Shown piece by piece: positions 18,177 through 26,258 of a stretch of 64,000 bases of DNA. A program made the translations under genes and the position numbers. The notes beneath the pieces were generated by a model. It was not told the DNA's origin. It did not search any database and worked only from the letters and a program-made list of their open reading frames with translations. Every line of letters starts with the position of its first letter. Position 1 is the first letter of the stretch. This DNA comes from Nesterenkonia sandarakina (GTDB lineage Bacteria > Actinomycetota > Actinomycetes > Actinomycetales > Micrococcaceae): positions 1,550,001 to 1,614,000 of the forward strand of contig NZ_JACCFQ010000001.1 in assembly GCF_013410215.1 (NCBI RefSeq), in the 5' to 3' direction.

Positions 18177-19215
18177 GGGCAGGTCCCTGGCGCGGCTCGG
18201 AGCCCAGGCGCTCGCCGAGTACGGTCCGCAGGCCCGGATCGTCTCCGCGGAGAGGATTCTGCAGGGCGGCATCGGTGGCTTCTTGGCGCGGGAACACTTC
18301 GAGGCTGTCGTGGAGGTCCCGTGCGACCCGCGGGACACGGTGATCTCGGCATCGGGTGTCATCGAGGCGGGGCCGGGTCAGGAGAGGCCGGCGAGCACCG
18401 GTGCGAGGTCGGCGAGCCCCGAGGGCGGGGTCCCCGCGGTGGACTCGCGGCGGCGTCGTCGAGCCCTGGAACAGCATCGACGACAGGAAGTGCAGGGGTC
18501 CCACGCTCAGGAAGAGGACCTGGAGGAAGATTTCGCCCGGATGATGGATGAGCTGTGGCTCGCCTCCCGGCAGCCCAGCGGCACCAGCGCACCGCCGCCG
18601 TTATCCCCGTCGCCGCGCAGTGCGGGGTCGCTGCAGACCCACGCCGCGATCCCGGCTCCTCCGGGAGCGCCAACACCCGCAGCAACACTCGGAGCGCCGG
18701 CCGTGGCGTCTGCGGGGTCCGGGGAACCGGCCCAGGCCCCGTCGCCGCTGCGGGCCCCCGGGTCGCTGATCGTGATCGCCTGTCTGGGGGTGGATCCTGC
18801 GGAGGCGCTGGCCGCGTTCACGGCAGCGGCGGACCTCGGGACCTTGGGGGACCCGCTGCTCGTGGACGGCAACGATCTGGCTGGCCGATCGCTGCGAGAC
18901 GCCCGGCAGGCGGTGCTGGCAGCCCGTGCCCAGGCGGTGGCGACCCAGGTGCCGGTGCTGGCCACCACCGCGCTGCGGTTCCCCAGCAGCACCGAGCAGC
19001 GGGCGGTGGCACCACCTCTGGTGAGTGAATCCGATCAGCTCTGGGCGGCGGTGGACCTGCGCCGGAAACCCGAGGACCTCCGGCACTGGCTGGACCTCGT
19101 GGACCGCAGCCGCCCGATCGACGCTCTGCTGCTGACCGGGGCCGAGGAGACGCTGAGCCCGGAGACCGGACACCAGCTGGGCTGGCCGGTCTCGGTTAGG
19201 ATGAAGCCGTGTTAG
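18151..19215 (+). CDS. FlhF-like protein lacking GTPase motifs (pseudo-GTPase candidate)
   Basis: The first 55 residues ([32 protein letters not shown]) resemble the B-domain start of FlhF, the SRP-type GTPase that places flagella. A charged, then Pro/Ala-rich middle follows. The C-terminal 150 residues look like a worn G domain. No P-loop (GxxxxGKT) is present, and the stretch [16 protein letters not shown] aligns with the FlhF guanine-specificity region (LILTKLDET) with the key Lys and Asp lost. The start is GTG inside flhA (26-base overlap), and the stop overlaps csrA. Position directly after flhA is where flhF normally lies. The call is inference from position and weak similarity. Confidence 0.6.
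   Translation: MEPNRYVLKGRSLARLGAQALAEYGPQARIVSAERILQGGIGGFLAREHFEAVVEVPCDPRDTVISASGVIEAGPGQERPASTGARSASPEGGVPAVDSRRRRRALEQHRRQEVQGSHAQEEDLEEDFARMMDELWLASRQPSGTSAPPPLSPSPRSAGSLQTHAAIPAPPGAPTPAATLGAPAVASAGSGEPAQAPSPLRAPGSLIVIACLGVDPAEALAAFTAAADLGTLGDPLLVDGNDLAGRSLRDARQAVLAARAQAVATQVPVLATTALRFPSSTEQRAVAPPLVSESDQLWAAVDLRRKPEDLRHWLDLVDRSRPIDALLLTGAEETLSPETGHQLGWPVSVRMKPC
19197..19202 (+). promoter_or_regulatory. Candidate -10 element (TAGGAT) for a leaderless csrA transcript
   Basis: TAGGAT ends seven bases before the csrA GTG, which places transcription start at or next to the start codon. No Shine-Dalgarno sequence is visible. It would give csrA its own promoter inside the preceding gene. Confidence 0.4.
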
Positions 19216-19586
19216 TGCTCACCCGGAAGGTCGGCGAACAGCTCCTCATCGGTGATGAGGTGGTGGTCACCGTGCTCGAGGTGCGCGGCGATGGCATCAA
19301 GATCGGCATCGACGCCCCGCGGGACGTCAAGGTCCAGCGCCGGGAAGTGCTGCTCACGGTCTCCGAGACCAACCTGCAGGCAGCCCGGGCCGCGAGCCCA
19401 GAGGCCGAGACCGCGCTGAAGGCGCTCTTCGGCGCGTCCAACGGCGAGTCTGCGCCCAACGACGACGCCGCTTCCGCTGCGGACCCCGAGGCCGGCCGCG
19501 AGCCCAGTCCCGGTGCTCCCGCCGGCGACGATCAGCGTTCCGGCCCCGCCGGCCCGGACCACACGAACCCCGCGCCCCGGAGCTGA
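19209..19586 (+). CDS. csrA: Carbon storage/flagellar regulator CsrA with C-terminal extension
   Basis: CsrA binds GGA motifs in mRNA leaders; in Gram-positive bacteria it represses flagellin translation and is antagonised by FliW. Residues 1-60 are a complete CsrA domain ([47 protein letters not shown]). Most CsrA proteins are 60-75 residues. This one continues to 125 with an acidic, Ala/Pro-rich tail that looks disordered. It is the last gene of the flagellar cluster and overlaps the FlhF-like gene by seven bases. No fliW or flagellin gene is in the window. Its stop lies only two bases from the stop of the convergent hydrolase gene. Confidence 0.93.
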   Translation: MLVLTRKVGEQLLIGDEVVVTVLEVRGDGIKIGIDAPRDVKVQRREVLLTVSETNLQAARAASPEAETALKALFGASNGESAPNDDAASAADPEAGREPSPGAPAGDDQRSGPAGPDHTNPAPRS

Positions 19587-19588
19587 GC

Positions 19589-20608
19589 TCAGGCGTCGAT
19601 CGTGCCGCCGCCCGGCGGCATGGACCCGCCGAAGAGCGGCTCGAAGTTGGGCCGCTTCGCGTGGATCCCGTCCCCGGAGGAGCGGCCACGCAGCCTGCGC
19701 ACCACCCAGGGGAACAGGTGATGACGGGCCCACACGGCGTCGTCCACCCGGGCCGCGCGCCAGGTCCGCTGCGGCACCGGCCGCGGCTCCAGGGGCTGCA
19801 GGTCATGCTTGACGTTCATCGTCTCCAGGACCATCCGGGCGATCGTGTGATGACCCAGGGCGGAGAAGTGCAGCCGGTCCTCATCCCACATCTCGGGGCG
19901 GGTGAGCTCGCGCAGCGACCACATGTCAGCCACCAGGGCGTCATGCCGGGCCGCGATGGTGCGCACGTTCTCGTTGAAGATCGCGACCTTGCCGCGGATC
20001 GATCCGACCACGGGGGTCTCCCGGACGTCGGGGCCGTTGAAGAGCACGATGGTGGCGCCGGTGGTGCTCAGGATCTGCACCATGGTGTCCAGGACCCGGG
20101 CCGTCTCATCGGGGTCGCCGCCGGGCCGGATGACGTCGTTGCCGCCGGCGCACAGCGTGATCAGATCTGGGCGCAGCTGAAGGGCCGGCGCGATCTGCTC
20201 GTCCCGGATCTGGCCGATGAGCTTCCCGCGCACCGCCAGGTTGGCGTAGGAGAACTTCGGTGCCCCTGCCACGGTGGCCGCGCCGATCGCGAGCTCCTCA
20301 GCCACCCGGTCGGCCCACCCGCGGTGGTACCCCGGCCGGGTCTCATCTGGGTCCCCGATGCCCTCGGTGAAGGAGTCCCCCAGCGCCACATAGCGGGTCC
20401 AGGGGTGCCGCGGGGTGTCCGGTCCCTCTTCTGCGGGCCGGTCGGGGGTCTCGAGGAGGTCTTCGGCATTGTGGAGGTCTTCGGTGTCGTTCACCTCTCC
20501 ATTCTCGCCGACGACCCCCTCCGGGCGCATCCGCCCAGGGGCTGATACCTGGGGCTGATCTGTGAGGCTGATCATCGGCGGCGCTGCGCCGGTCGATGCG
20601 GTCCACAT
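19589..20608 (-). CDS. SGNH/GDSL-family hydrolase
   Basis: The protein has the serine-hydrolase blocks of the SGNH family: GDSF in TRYVALGDSFTEGIGD, GGND in TLCAGGNDVIRPGGDP, and the D..H pair in EDRLHFSALGHHTIARMVLE. It is probably a lipase or esterase acting in the cytoplasm, since no signal peptide is visible; the substrate is unknown. The start is unsure. The frame is open to an ATG at 20608, but conserved sequence begins only around residue 70. ATG 20530 or GTG 20494 are plausible, and none has a good ribosome-binding site. It faces the esterase gene divergently and csrA convergently. Confidence 0.85.
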   Translation of the reverse strand: MWTASTGAAPPMISLTDQPQVSAPGRMRPEGVVGENGEVNDTEDLHNAEDLLETPDRPAEEGPDTPRHPWTRYVALGDSFTEGIGDPDETRPGYHRGWADRVAEELAIGAATVAGAPKFSYANLAVRGKLIGQIRDEQIAPALQLRPDLITLCAGGNDVIRPGGDPDETARVLDTMVQILSTTGATIVLFNGPDVRETPVVGSIRGKVAIFNENVRTIAARHDALVADMWSLRELTRPEMWDEDRLHFSALGHHTIARMVLETMNVKHDLQPLEPRPVPQRTWRAARVDDAVWARHHLFPWVVRRLRGRSSGDGIHAKRPNFEPLFGGSMPPGGGTIDA

Positions 20609-20662
20609 GCTGCGCTGATTAGAGTGGAGCCGGTACCCTTCCCGTCACGCAAAGGTCTCTTC

Positions 20663-21322
20663 ATGTCTGCAACCCCGCACGTCGCCTGGTCCCGCGAGCC
20701 CGAGGACCGCGCCGGCACCCCCTTGGTCGTGCTGCTGCACGGCTACGGCTCCCACGAACAGGATCTGATCGGGCTTGTCCCTGGGTTGCCGGCAGACTTC
20801 ACCTATGCCTCCGTGCGCGCCCCCGTGGAGATGGAGTTCGGCGGCTACACCTGGTTCGACCTCGACGTGGAGCGGCTCGCCTATTCCTCCTCGGCAGCTC
20901 GCGCCGCAGTGGAGGATCTCTGGGAGTGGATCGCCTCGGTCAAGGACCAGCACAGCTCGGTGACCCTGCTCGGCTTCTCCATGGGCATGGCGATGGCCAC
21001 CTCGCTGCTGCGCAGCCGCCCGGAGGCCTTCGCCGCCGTCGTCGGACTCTCTGGCTTTGCCGTGGACCCGACCCGTGGTGAGGGGCTTGAGGACTATTTC
21101 GACGACGAGGCGCTGGCCGCCGCGAAGGTCCCGTTCTTCTGGGGCCGCGACCAGGAGGACCCGATCATCCCGTCCGAGCATGTGGAGTACACCCACAGCT
21201 GGGCCACCAAGACCGTGAAGCTGACCAAGGTGCTCTACGCCGGGGCGGGACACGGCGTGGTGCCTCAGGAGATCAGCCATGTGGGGGAGTTCCTGACCCA
21301 TATCGTGCTCAACCCTCGCTGA
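20663..21322 (+). CDS. Alpha/beta-hydrolase, phospholipase/carboxylesterase family
   Basis: This 219-residue protein matches the small cytosolic carboxylesterase/phospholipase family. The oxyanion region is LVVLLHGYGSHEQDLIGL, the nucleophile elbow is GFSMGMAMA (catalytic Ser), and a C-terminal GAGHGVV carries the His. The Asp is likely in DQEDPIIP. I start at ATG 20663 because AAAGG lies seven bases upstream; an in-frame GTG at 20624 is possible. The natural substrate is unknown. The 3' end overlaps the end of the convergent glycosyltransferase gene by 14 bases. Confidence 0.85.
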   Translation: MSATPHVAWSREPEDRAGTPLVVLLHGYGSHEQDLIGLVPGLPADFTYASVRAPVEMEFGGYTWFDLDVERLAYSSSAARAAVEDLWEWIASVKDQHSSVTLLGFSMGMAMATSLLRSRPEAFAAVVGLSGFAVDPTRGEGLEDYFDDEALAAAKVPFFWGRDQEDPIIPSEHVEYTHSWATKTVKLTKVLYAGAGHGVVPQEISHVGEFLTHIVLNPR

Positions 21323-22496
21323 GCACTCTGGCGTAGATCTCCGCATGGGCGGCGGCGATCGCTCGCCGCTGCTCTTCGCGCCAACCCTGACGGGCCGGGG
21401 CCGCCGGTGCGCGCCAGGGCGTGTGGTCGTCGGGGTAGGAGCCTGACTGTGCGCTGCGCGACTGCACGCCGGCAGCCTGGGTGCTGGCGGCCTGCACCGC
21501 GCGGGTCAGGCTCGCCGCGTCGAGTCGCCCGTCCTGCCAGCGGTAGAGGAAGTCGGCTCCCTGGCTCCGGTAGCAGCCCACGTCCGGGGCGATCACCGTG
21601 GTGCCCAGATCGTGGGCAGCCTCCATCCAGCCCGAATGCGTGCCGAAGCGATAGGGCAGCAACGAGGCGTGCAGGCTCGAGAGGTAGTCGAAGAGCTCGG
21701 CGTCGGTGAAGAAGTCGTGCACCCGCAGGTCCAGGAGCTCAGGGTCCTGACGCTTCAGCCAGCGGACCAGCCGCGCGTCGTGGCGTGTCCCGGAGGAGTC
21801 GAAGACGTCGTGGTGCAGGTCCACCTGCAGCACTGCCCGGGGAATCTCACGCAGCGCCGCGAGCGCGGCCTCGAGGACCTCGATGCCGACCATATTGGCG
21901 CGCAGGCTCTTCAGATGCACGCCGAGTCGGAACTCCTCGGTCCGGCGCCGCGGCGACTCGGCGTACCTGTGGATCAGCTCCAGGTCCACCACGTGGGGAT
22001 GCGGGATCACCTCTGCGCTCACACCCCAGCGGGTGAAGATCTCCTCGGCGGCCTGGTCGCTGAGCGTGATCACTGCCCGTGCCCGGGCGAAGAGCACCTG
22101 AAGCTGGGCCTCATGCAGCGCCGGATCCGCCTGGTGCGGGTTCCACAGATCATGCGCGGTGTAGATCAGGGGTCGGCCGTGGGCGTCGAGCGCGTCGAAG
22201 ACCTCGTGGAGCTGCTCGGGGGTCTGCGCGTCGAAGCCGAAATGGACGTGCATCAGATCGAAGTCGTGCGCGGCGATCCAGTCCGGGTCCAGCATCGCCG
22301 GCGGCCACCACGGCGCCCCGGTGGGGGTGTCCTTCCGCGGAGAGGGCGGATCCGGCAGCCGGCGCACCACGAGGTGTTCCGATTCTCTCGGTTCCGGCTG
22401 CTCCGGCGCTTCCGTCCTGCGGGCTGCGTCGTCCGGGTGTTGGAGATGGCGGATGTAGACATGGGATGCGGGCACCGAGGCCACGGTGATGCTCAT
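21309..22496 (-). CDS. Glycosyltransferase, GT-B (GT4-like), last of a four-gene cluster
   Basis: The 395-residue protein resembles GT4-type transferases. An N-terminal half contains DLMHVHFGFDAQTPEQLHEVFDAL and YTAHDLWNPH, and a C-terminal donor-binding half contains LLPYRFGTHSGWMEAAHDLGTTVIAPDVGCYRSQG. The start is the ATG at 22496, which overlaps the stop of the upstream transferase by four bases; conserved sequence (MSITVASVPASHVYIRHLQ) begins exactly there. Donor and acceptor sugars cannot be read. It is likely co-transcribed with the three genes upstream. Confidence 0.82.
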   Translation of the reverse strand: MSITVASVPASHVYIRHLQHPDDAARRTEAPEQPEPRESEHLVVRRLPDPPSPRKDTPTGAPWWPPAMLDPDWIAAHDFDLMHVHFGFDAQTPEQLHEVFDALDAHGRPLIYTAHDLWNPHQADPALHEAQLQVLFARARAVITLSDQAAEEIFTRWGVSAEVIPHPHVVDLELIHRYAESPRRRTEEFRLGVHLKSLRANMVGIEVLEAALAALREIPRAVLQVDLHHDVFDSSGTRHDARLVRWLKRQDPELLDLRVHDFFTDAELFDYLSSLHASLLPYRFGTHSGWMEAAHDLGTTVIAPDVGCYRSQGADFLYRWQDGRLDAASLTRAVQAASTQAAGVQSRSAQSGSYPDDHTPWRAPAAPARQGWREEQRRAIAAAHAEIYARVLSEG

Positions 22497-23404
22497 GCCG
22501 AGCTCCCGCTGGGGGTTTCCGCCGCGGGGGCCGCCGCGACCCAGTGCTCGCCGACCCGGCGGATCAGCCCCAGCCGTTTGAACTCCTCCAGCCAACCCTG
22601 CATCGGCCAGTGCCCCCACCGATCCGCGAAGATCCGGCCGTTGCGCAGGATGTCGGGGAGGTGCTCCACCGGCGGTCGGGACACCGGGTGATGCTGGTGG
22701 TAGGCACGGGCACCTCCCACCCATGTCAGCTCGACCCCGCGCGCCCTGGCGCGCCAGGAGAAGTCGGTGTCCTCGGCCCCGTAGCCGGTGTAGGCCTCGT
22801 CGAACCCGCCGATGCGCTCCCAGACGTCCCGGCGCACCGCGAAGGACAGCGACCAGAACAGCGCGTGCTCTCCGCCGGTGATGATCTCTCCGGGCTCCGG
22901 TGCTGGCCGGGCCGGATGCGGGGCGGCCCAGCTCGCAAGCTGCTGTGCAGAGGCGGCGTCGAGCTTCTCCGCCGAAAGCTCGGGAAGATACGCGACCGGG
23001 CCGCACAGCAGGTCCTCCGGTCGCTGCTTCGCCGCCTGGAGGTAGGCGCGGATCAGCTCGGGGTCCGGGATGCAGTCCACGTCCAGGAAGATCAGCAGGT
23101 CCTCGGCTTCGGTGAGGTCCTTGAGCGCCTGGGCCGCGCCCATATTGCGGGCCGCGGCCAGCGGAAGCCGGCCCGAGCTGCGCGCGATGCTCAGCACCTG
23201 GGTGTCCGGCGCGACGTCGTCATCTGGTCCTGCTGCGTCGAGCTGCGCGCTGACCTGGGGGTCCGCCATGGCGACCACCACGTGGCGCAGCGGAGGGTGG
23301 GTGCTGGTGCGCAGCGCGGCGCGCTGCCGCTGAAGATGCGCGTGGCGACCATGGACCGCAGTCACGACGACGGCGCGCGGTTCGGCTCGGTGGGGAAGGG
23401 TCAT
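22493..23404 (-). CDS. Glycosyltransferase family 2
   Basis: The 303-residue protein is a GT-A fold, family 2 transferase. It has the beta-strand start AVVVTAVHGR, the DxD-type motif FLDVDCIPDPELI (about residue 115), and the acceptor region ERIGGFDEAYTGYGAEDTDFSWRARARGVELTWVGGARAYHQHH. The latter carries the ED pair typical of galactosyltransferase-like GT2 enzymes. The ATG at 23404 overlaps the upstream gene by four bases. No membrane helix is visible, so the enzyme is probably cytoplasmic or peripheral. Confidence 0.87.
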   Translation of the reverse strand: MTLPHRAEPRAVVVTAVHGRHAHLQRQRAALRTSTHPPLRHVVVAMADPQVSAQLDAAGPDDDVAPDTQVLSIARSSGRLPLAAARNMGAAQALKDLTEAEDLLIFLDVDCIPDPELIRAYLQAAKQRPEDLLCGPVAYLPELSAEKLDAASAQQLASWAAPHPARPAPEPGEIITGGEHALFWSLSFAVRRDVWERIGGFDEAYTGYGAEDTDFSWRARARGVELTWVGGARAYHQHHPVSRPPVEHLPDILRNGRIFADRWGHWPMQGWLEEFKRLGLIRRVGEHWVAAAPAAETPSGSSA

Positions 23405-24633
23405 CGGAGCACCTCGCTGCTGTCTTCTGCATGGCTGATCGCTGCGGTCGGTGGCGCGGGGGTGGGGAGCAGGGCGTCTAACAGCTCGGCGAACCGCAGC
23501 GCGGCCGCGCCGTCGCACCAGCTCTCCCAGTCTGCACCGGGCAGCTGGAGGACCTGCGCCACGGCCCGGTCCCAGCCTGCGGAGTCGCCGGCCTCGGGGG
23601 CGCGGACCGCGGGCCAGGGGCCGCACTCCAGGGCGGCGAGCATGTGCTGCTGTTCCTGGTGCGGGCGATCCAGAGCGGTGACCAGGGCGGGGGTGCGACT
23701 GGCGGCGACCTCAGCGATGGAGTTCTGCCCGGCCGCGGTGAGCACCAGATCAGCGCGTTGCAGCAGCGGCCAGGGGTCGTCCTCCCAGCCGGACTCGCCG
23801 CCGAGCACCCGCAGCCGTGCCTTCGGGAGGGTCCGGCGCAGCTGCGCGACCGCAGCCGGGGGCACCGCTCCTCCGCCGGCGCCGCTGAGCACCAGGACCT
23901 CCAGGGATGGATCTTCTGCGCGCGCGCTGGGGTGGCCGGTGCTTGGGCGGCCCGTGTCGTGGTGGCCGGTGCTGGGGGAGGCCGGCCGCGCATCGCGTGG
24001 CGCGGGGGTGAAGCGGGAGAGTCCGCCCAGGGCCTGGACTGCCGGGGCGCCGGTGAGGATCCCGGTGGCCTGGGCGGGCCACATTCCCACCACCGCGGTG
24101 GAGACCGAATAGCCCAGCCGGTGCGCCGGGTCGCTGCGGTCCCCGGGCAGCGCTACGGTGATCACCGGGATCCCGTGCAGCCGGGCCAGCAGCGCGATCT
24201 CCACCGAGACATCGGCGACGAGCAGCTGCGGGGCGGCGTGATCGATCCAGGCCGAGAGCTGCGCGCTGCGCCGGCGCAGCCCGGGGTGGTGCAGCGGAGC
24301 CCAGTGCAGCGTCCCCGCCGCGGTGGGCGCGCGGAACCCGCCCTGCACCGGCCCGCCGTCGTCCGGCCGGTCAAGATCCGGCCCGGCAAGATCCGGCCCG
24401 CCGTCGCCTGTCCCGCCGCGAGGCTGCCCGGTGCTCTGCGGCATCGGGCTGTCCTCCATCGGGGTGTCATCGCGGGCGAGCTGGACCCAGCCGGCCGCGC
24501 TGGGCCAGTCTGCCGGCTCTGCCAGGGAGGAGATCCCGGTGATCTGGGTTCCCCGGGCGGCAGCGGCATGGGCCACGGCGGTGGCGCGGTGCAGATGTCC
24601 ACGGCCCTGGTGGTGGATGTACCAGCCGATCAT
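23401..24633 (-). CDS. MurG/GT28-like glycosyltransferase
   Basis: The start GWYIHHQGRGHLHRATAVAHAAAARG is a glycine-rich GT-B loop with His residues. The C-terminal half has the GT28-like donor site VLVLSGAGGGAVPPAAVAQLRRTLPKARLRVLGG, then LVLTAAGQNSIAEVAASRTPALVTALDRPHQEQQHMLAALE. Two low-complexity inserts (Gly/Pro/Asp and Ser/Thr/Gly-His repeats) are encoded by short tandem duplications. 410 residues. ATGA overlaps on both sides put it in the middle of the operon. Substrates are unknown. Confidence 0.8.
   Translation of the reverse strand: MIGWYIHHQGRGHLHRATAVAHAAAARGTQITGISSLAEPADWPSAAGWVQLARDDTPMEDSPMPQSTGQPRGGTGDGGPDLAGPDLDRPDDGGPVQGGFRAPTAAGTLHWAPLHHPGLRRRSAQLSAWIDHAAPQLLVADVSVEIALLARLHGIPVITVALPGDRSDPAHRLGYSVSTAVVGMWPAQATGILTGAPAVQALGGLSRFTPAPRDARPASPSTGHHDTGRPSTGHPSARAEDPSLEVLVLSGAGGGAVPPAAVAQLRRTLPKARLRVLGGESGWEDDPWPLLQRADLVLTAAGQNSIAEVAASRTPALVTALDRPHQEQQHMLAALECGPWPAVRAPEAGDSAGWDRAVAQVLQLPGADWESWCDGAAALRFAELLDALLPTPAPPTAAISHAEDSSEVLR
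24371..24400. repeat. 15-bp tandem duplication inside the GT28-like gene
   Basis: Two adjacent 15-base units (CAAGATCCGGCCCG core, 14 of 15 identical) encode a repeated Gly-Pro-Asp-Leu-Ala type insert in the transferase. It looks like a recent slippage expansion within a variable linker. Confidence 0.7.
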
Positions 24634-25715
24634 CGGGTGGAGGCGCTGGGCTGGGTGGAGGGCTCCATCGCCATCTCGGCGTAGAGCAGCTCGTAGTCGT
24701 CGACCATCCGCTCCAGGGACAGGTCCCCTTCAGCGCGCTGGCGGACCTCGCGGCGGTCGCGGCGCGCGGCACGGGTGATCGCCGCGGCCAGCGCGGCCAC
24801 GGAACTCTCCGCGGCGAGCGCGCCGGAGGCCTCCGTGACGATCTCGACCAGACCCCCGCGTGGGAACGCCGCGACCGGGGTCCCACAGGACATCGCCTCT
24901 GCTGCGACCAGGCCGTAGGGTTCGTCCCACTGCGAGCTGACCACGGCGACCGCGGAGGAGCCGACGAGCTCGACCAGCTCGCGGTGGCGCAGGTGGCCCA
25001 CATAGACCGCGTCGTCACCGAGCCGCGGCTGGACCTGCTGCTCGAAGTAGCTGCGGTCCATGATGGGGCCGGCCAGGGTGATGCTGCGGCCGGCGGCGCG
25101 CGCGGCGTCGATCGCGAGGTGAGGAGCCTTCTCCGGCACCACCCGTCCGGTCCAGACGCATTCGTTGCCTCCCGGCCCGGGGTGCCAGACATCGGTGTCG
25201 ATCCCGTTGGGGATCACGCTGGCAGTCACGGAGTCCGCCCAGGCCCGCGCCGTGGCGGAGCTCACCGCGGTGAACACCGAGGACGGAGCGGCGTAGGTCA
25301 TCGCCGATTCCAGCCAGGGGGTCGGGGGAGTGTGCAGCGTGGTGAGCATCGGCACCGGCAGCAGCGCCGAGAGCGCCAGCGGAAGGTGGTGCAGCGAGTT
25401 GTTGTGGATCACGTCGAAGTCCCGGGACTCCGCCAGGCGCAGCATCAGACCCAGGTAGGCGTGGTGCTGCTGCATCCAGTCCACCGGCATCGCGCCGACG
25501 TCGGAGCGGGCAGTCTCACTGAGCTCGAGGCGCTCCGGCAGGAGCATCTGCGCGCCCAGCTCCGGATCGCTGCCGCCCGCAGCGAAAAGCGTGACCGAGT
25601 GGCCTCTGCTGATGAGCTTCCTTGCCACCGTGTGTGTAAAAGCTTCGAGCCCCCCGGCGAAGGGTTCCCTGATGGGGAACTGGCTCGAGGCGATGATGCA
25701 TATGCGCAACCGCAC
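24630..25715 (-). CDS. Glycosyltransferase family 4, first of the four-gene cluster
   Basis: The 361-residue protein is a typical GT4 enzyme. The N-terminus is IIASSQFPIREPFAGGLEAFTHTVARKLISRGHSVTLFAAGGSD, with the glycine-rich acceptor loop. The interdomain part has VIPNGIDTDVWHPG and GRVVPEKAPHLAIDAARAAGR. The donor site is EPYGLVAAEAMSCGTPVAAFPRGGLVEIV, with the EX7E pattern. The start is GTG with a weak ribosome-binding site. It is the promoter-proximal gene of the minus-strand run. Confidence 0.87.
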   Translation of the reverse strand: MRLRICIIASSQFPIREPFAGGLEAFTHTVARKLISRGHSVTLFAAGGSDPELGAQMLLPERLELSETARSDVGAMPVDWMQQHHAYLGLMLRLAESRDFDVIHNNSLHHLPLALSALLPVPMLTTLHTPPTPWLESAMTYAAPSSVFTAVSSATARAWADSVTASVIPNGIDTDVWHPGPGGNECVWTGRVVPEKAPHLAIDAARAAGRSITLAGPIMDRSYFEQQVQPRLGDDAVYVGHLRHRELVELVGSSAVAVVSSQWDEPYGLVAAEAMSCGTPVAAFPRGGLVEIVTEASGALAAESSVAALAAAITRAARRDRREVRQRAEGDLSLERMVDDYELLYAEMAMEPSTQPSASTR

Positions 25716-25871
25716 CCCTAGTTCACAGGGCGAGGCACAGCCCCCCGGCGCCGGTCATCGGAGACCGGCAGGCACCTCGCAGAAGAATGTCTTTGAGGGC
25801 CCGGCACACCTGCGTGCACCCGCCCCTAGAGGCACTGTACACGCGGTTTCAGGGAGCGAGGATCAGTTCCG

Positions 25872-26117
25872 TCAGCCTTCGACGGGCATGAGTCGGGCGC
25901 TCGGCAGTCCGAAGGGCTCGCCGTCGAACTCCACGAGCTGGCCGCGCTTGATCTGGGCGCCGCGCCGAGTCTCCACCTCACCGTCCACGCGCACGCCAGA
26001 GGAGTCGATCACCTCACGGGCGATCGCGCCGTTCTCCACCACTCCGGCCAGCTTCAGCAGCTGCCCCAGACGGATGGACTCATCGCGGATCGGGACCTCA
26101 GACACCTCGTGATTCAT
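25872..26117 (-). CDS. S4-domain RNA-binding protein (YbcJ-like)
   Basis: The 81-residue protein is essentially one S4 domain: IRLGQLLKLAGVVENGAIAREVIDSSGVRVDGEVETRRGAQIKRGQLVEF. Such domains bind structured RNA. Stand-alone copies (YbcJ/YaaA type) are thought to act in ribosome or tRNA metabolism, but the role here is unknown. The start is ATG 26117; a CAGACT hexamer six bases upstream fits the leaderless pattern seen elsewhere in the window. The upstream flank carries 75-bp repeat copy 1. Confidence 0.85.
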   Translation of the reverse strand: MNHEVSEVPIRDESIRLGQLLKLAGVVENGAIAREVIDSSGVRVDGEVETRRGAQIKRGQLVEFDGEPFGLPSARLMPVEG

Positions 26118-26155
26118 GGTCCAAGTCTGTCATGCCCTCCCAGCGTGCCCACCCA

Positions 26156-26230
26156 GCCTTTTACCGGGGGTTCCGTGTTTCACCGGCTAGACGGTACGCC
26201 CCGTCAACTGCGCAACCCCCGGTAAAACGC
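26156..26230. repeat. 75-bp palindromic intergenic repeat, copy 1
   Basis: Bounded by GCCTTTTACC and GGTAAAACGC with ACGGT at the exact centre. The arms extend outward, so 20 of 21 bases pair between 26152-26172 and 26214-26234. It lies between two divergent gene starts, so it cannot be a terminator for either. It aligns without gaps to the copies at 44149 and 54033. Confidence 0.85.
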
Positions 26231-26245
26231 TGGGCTGGGGCTGGC

Positions 26246-26251
26246 TACAGT
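26246..26251 (+). promoter_or_regulatory. Candidate -10 element (TACAGT), leaderless DMT transporter gene
   Basis: TACAGT ends eight bases before the ATG at 26259; there is no Shine-Dalgarno sequence in between. It sits just outside 75-bp repeat copy 1. Confidence 0.35.
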
Positions 26252-26258
26252 GAGTCTC

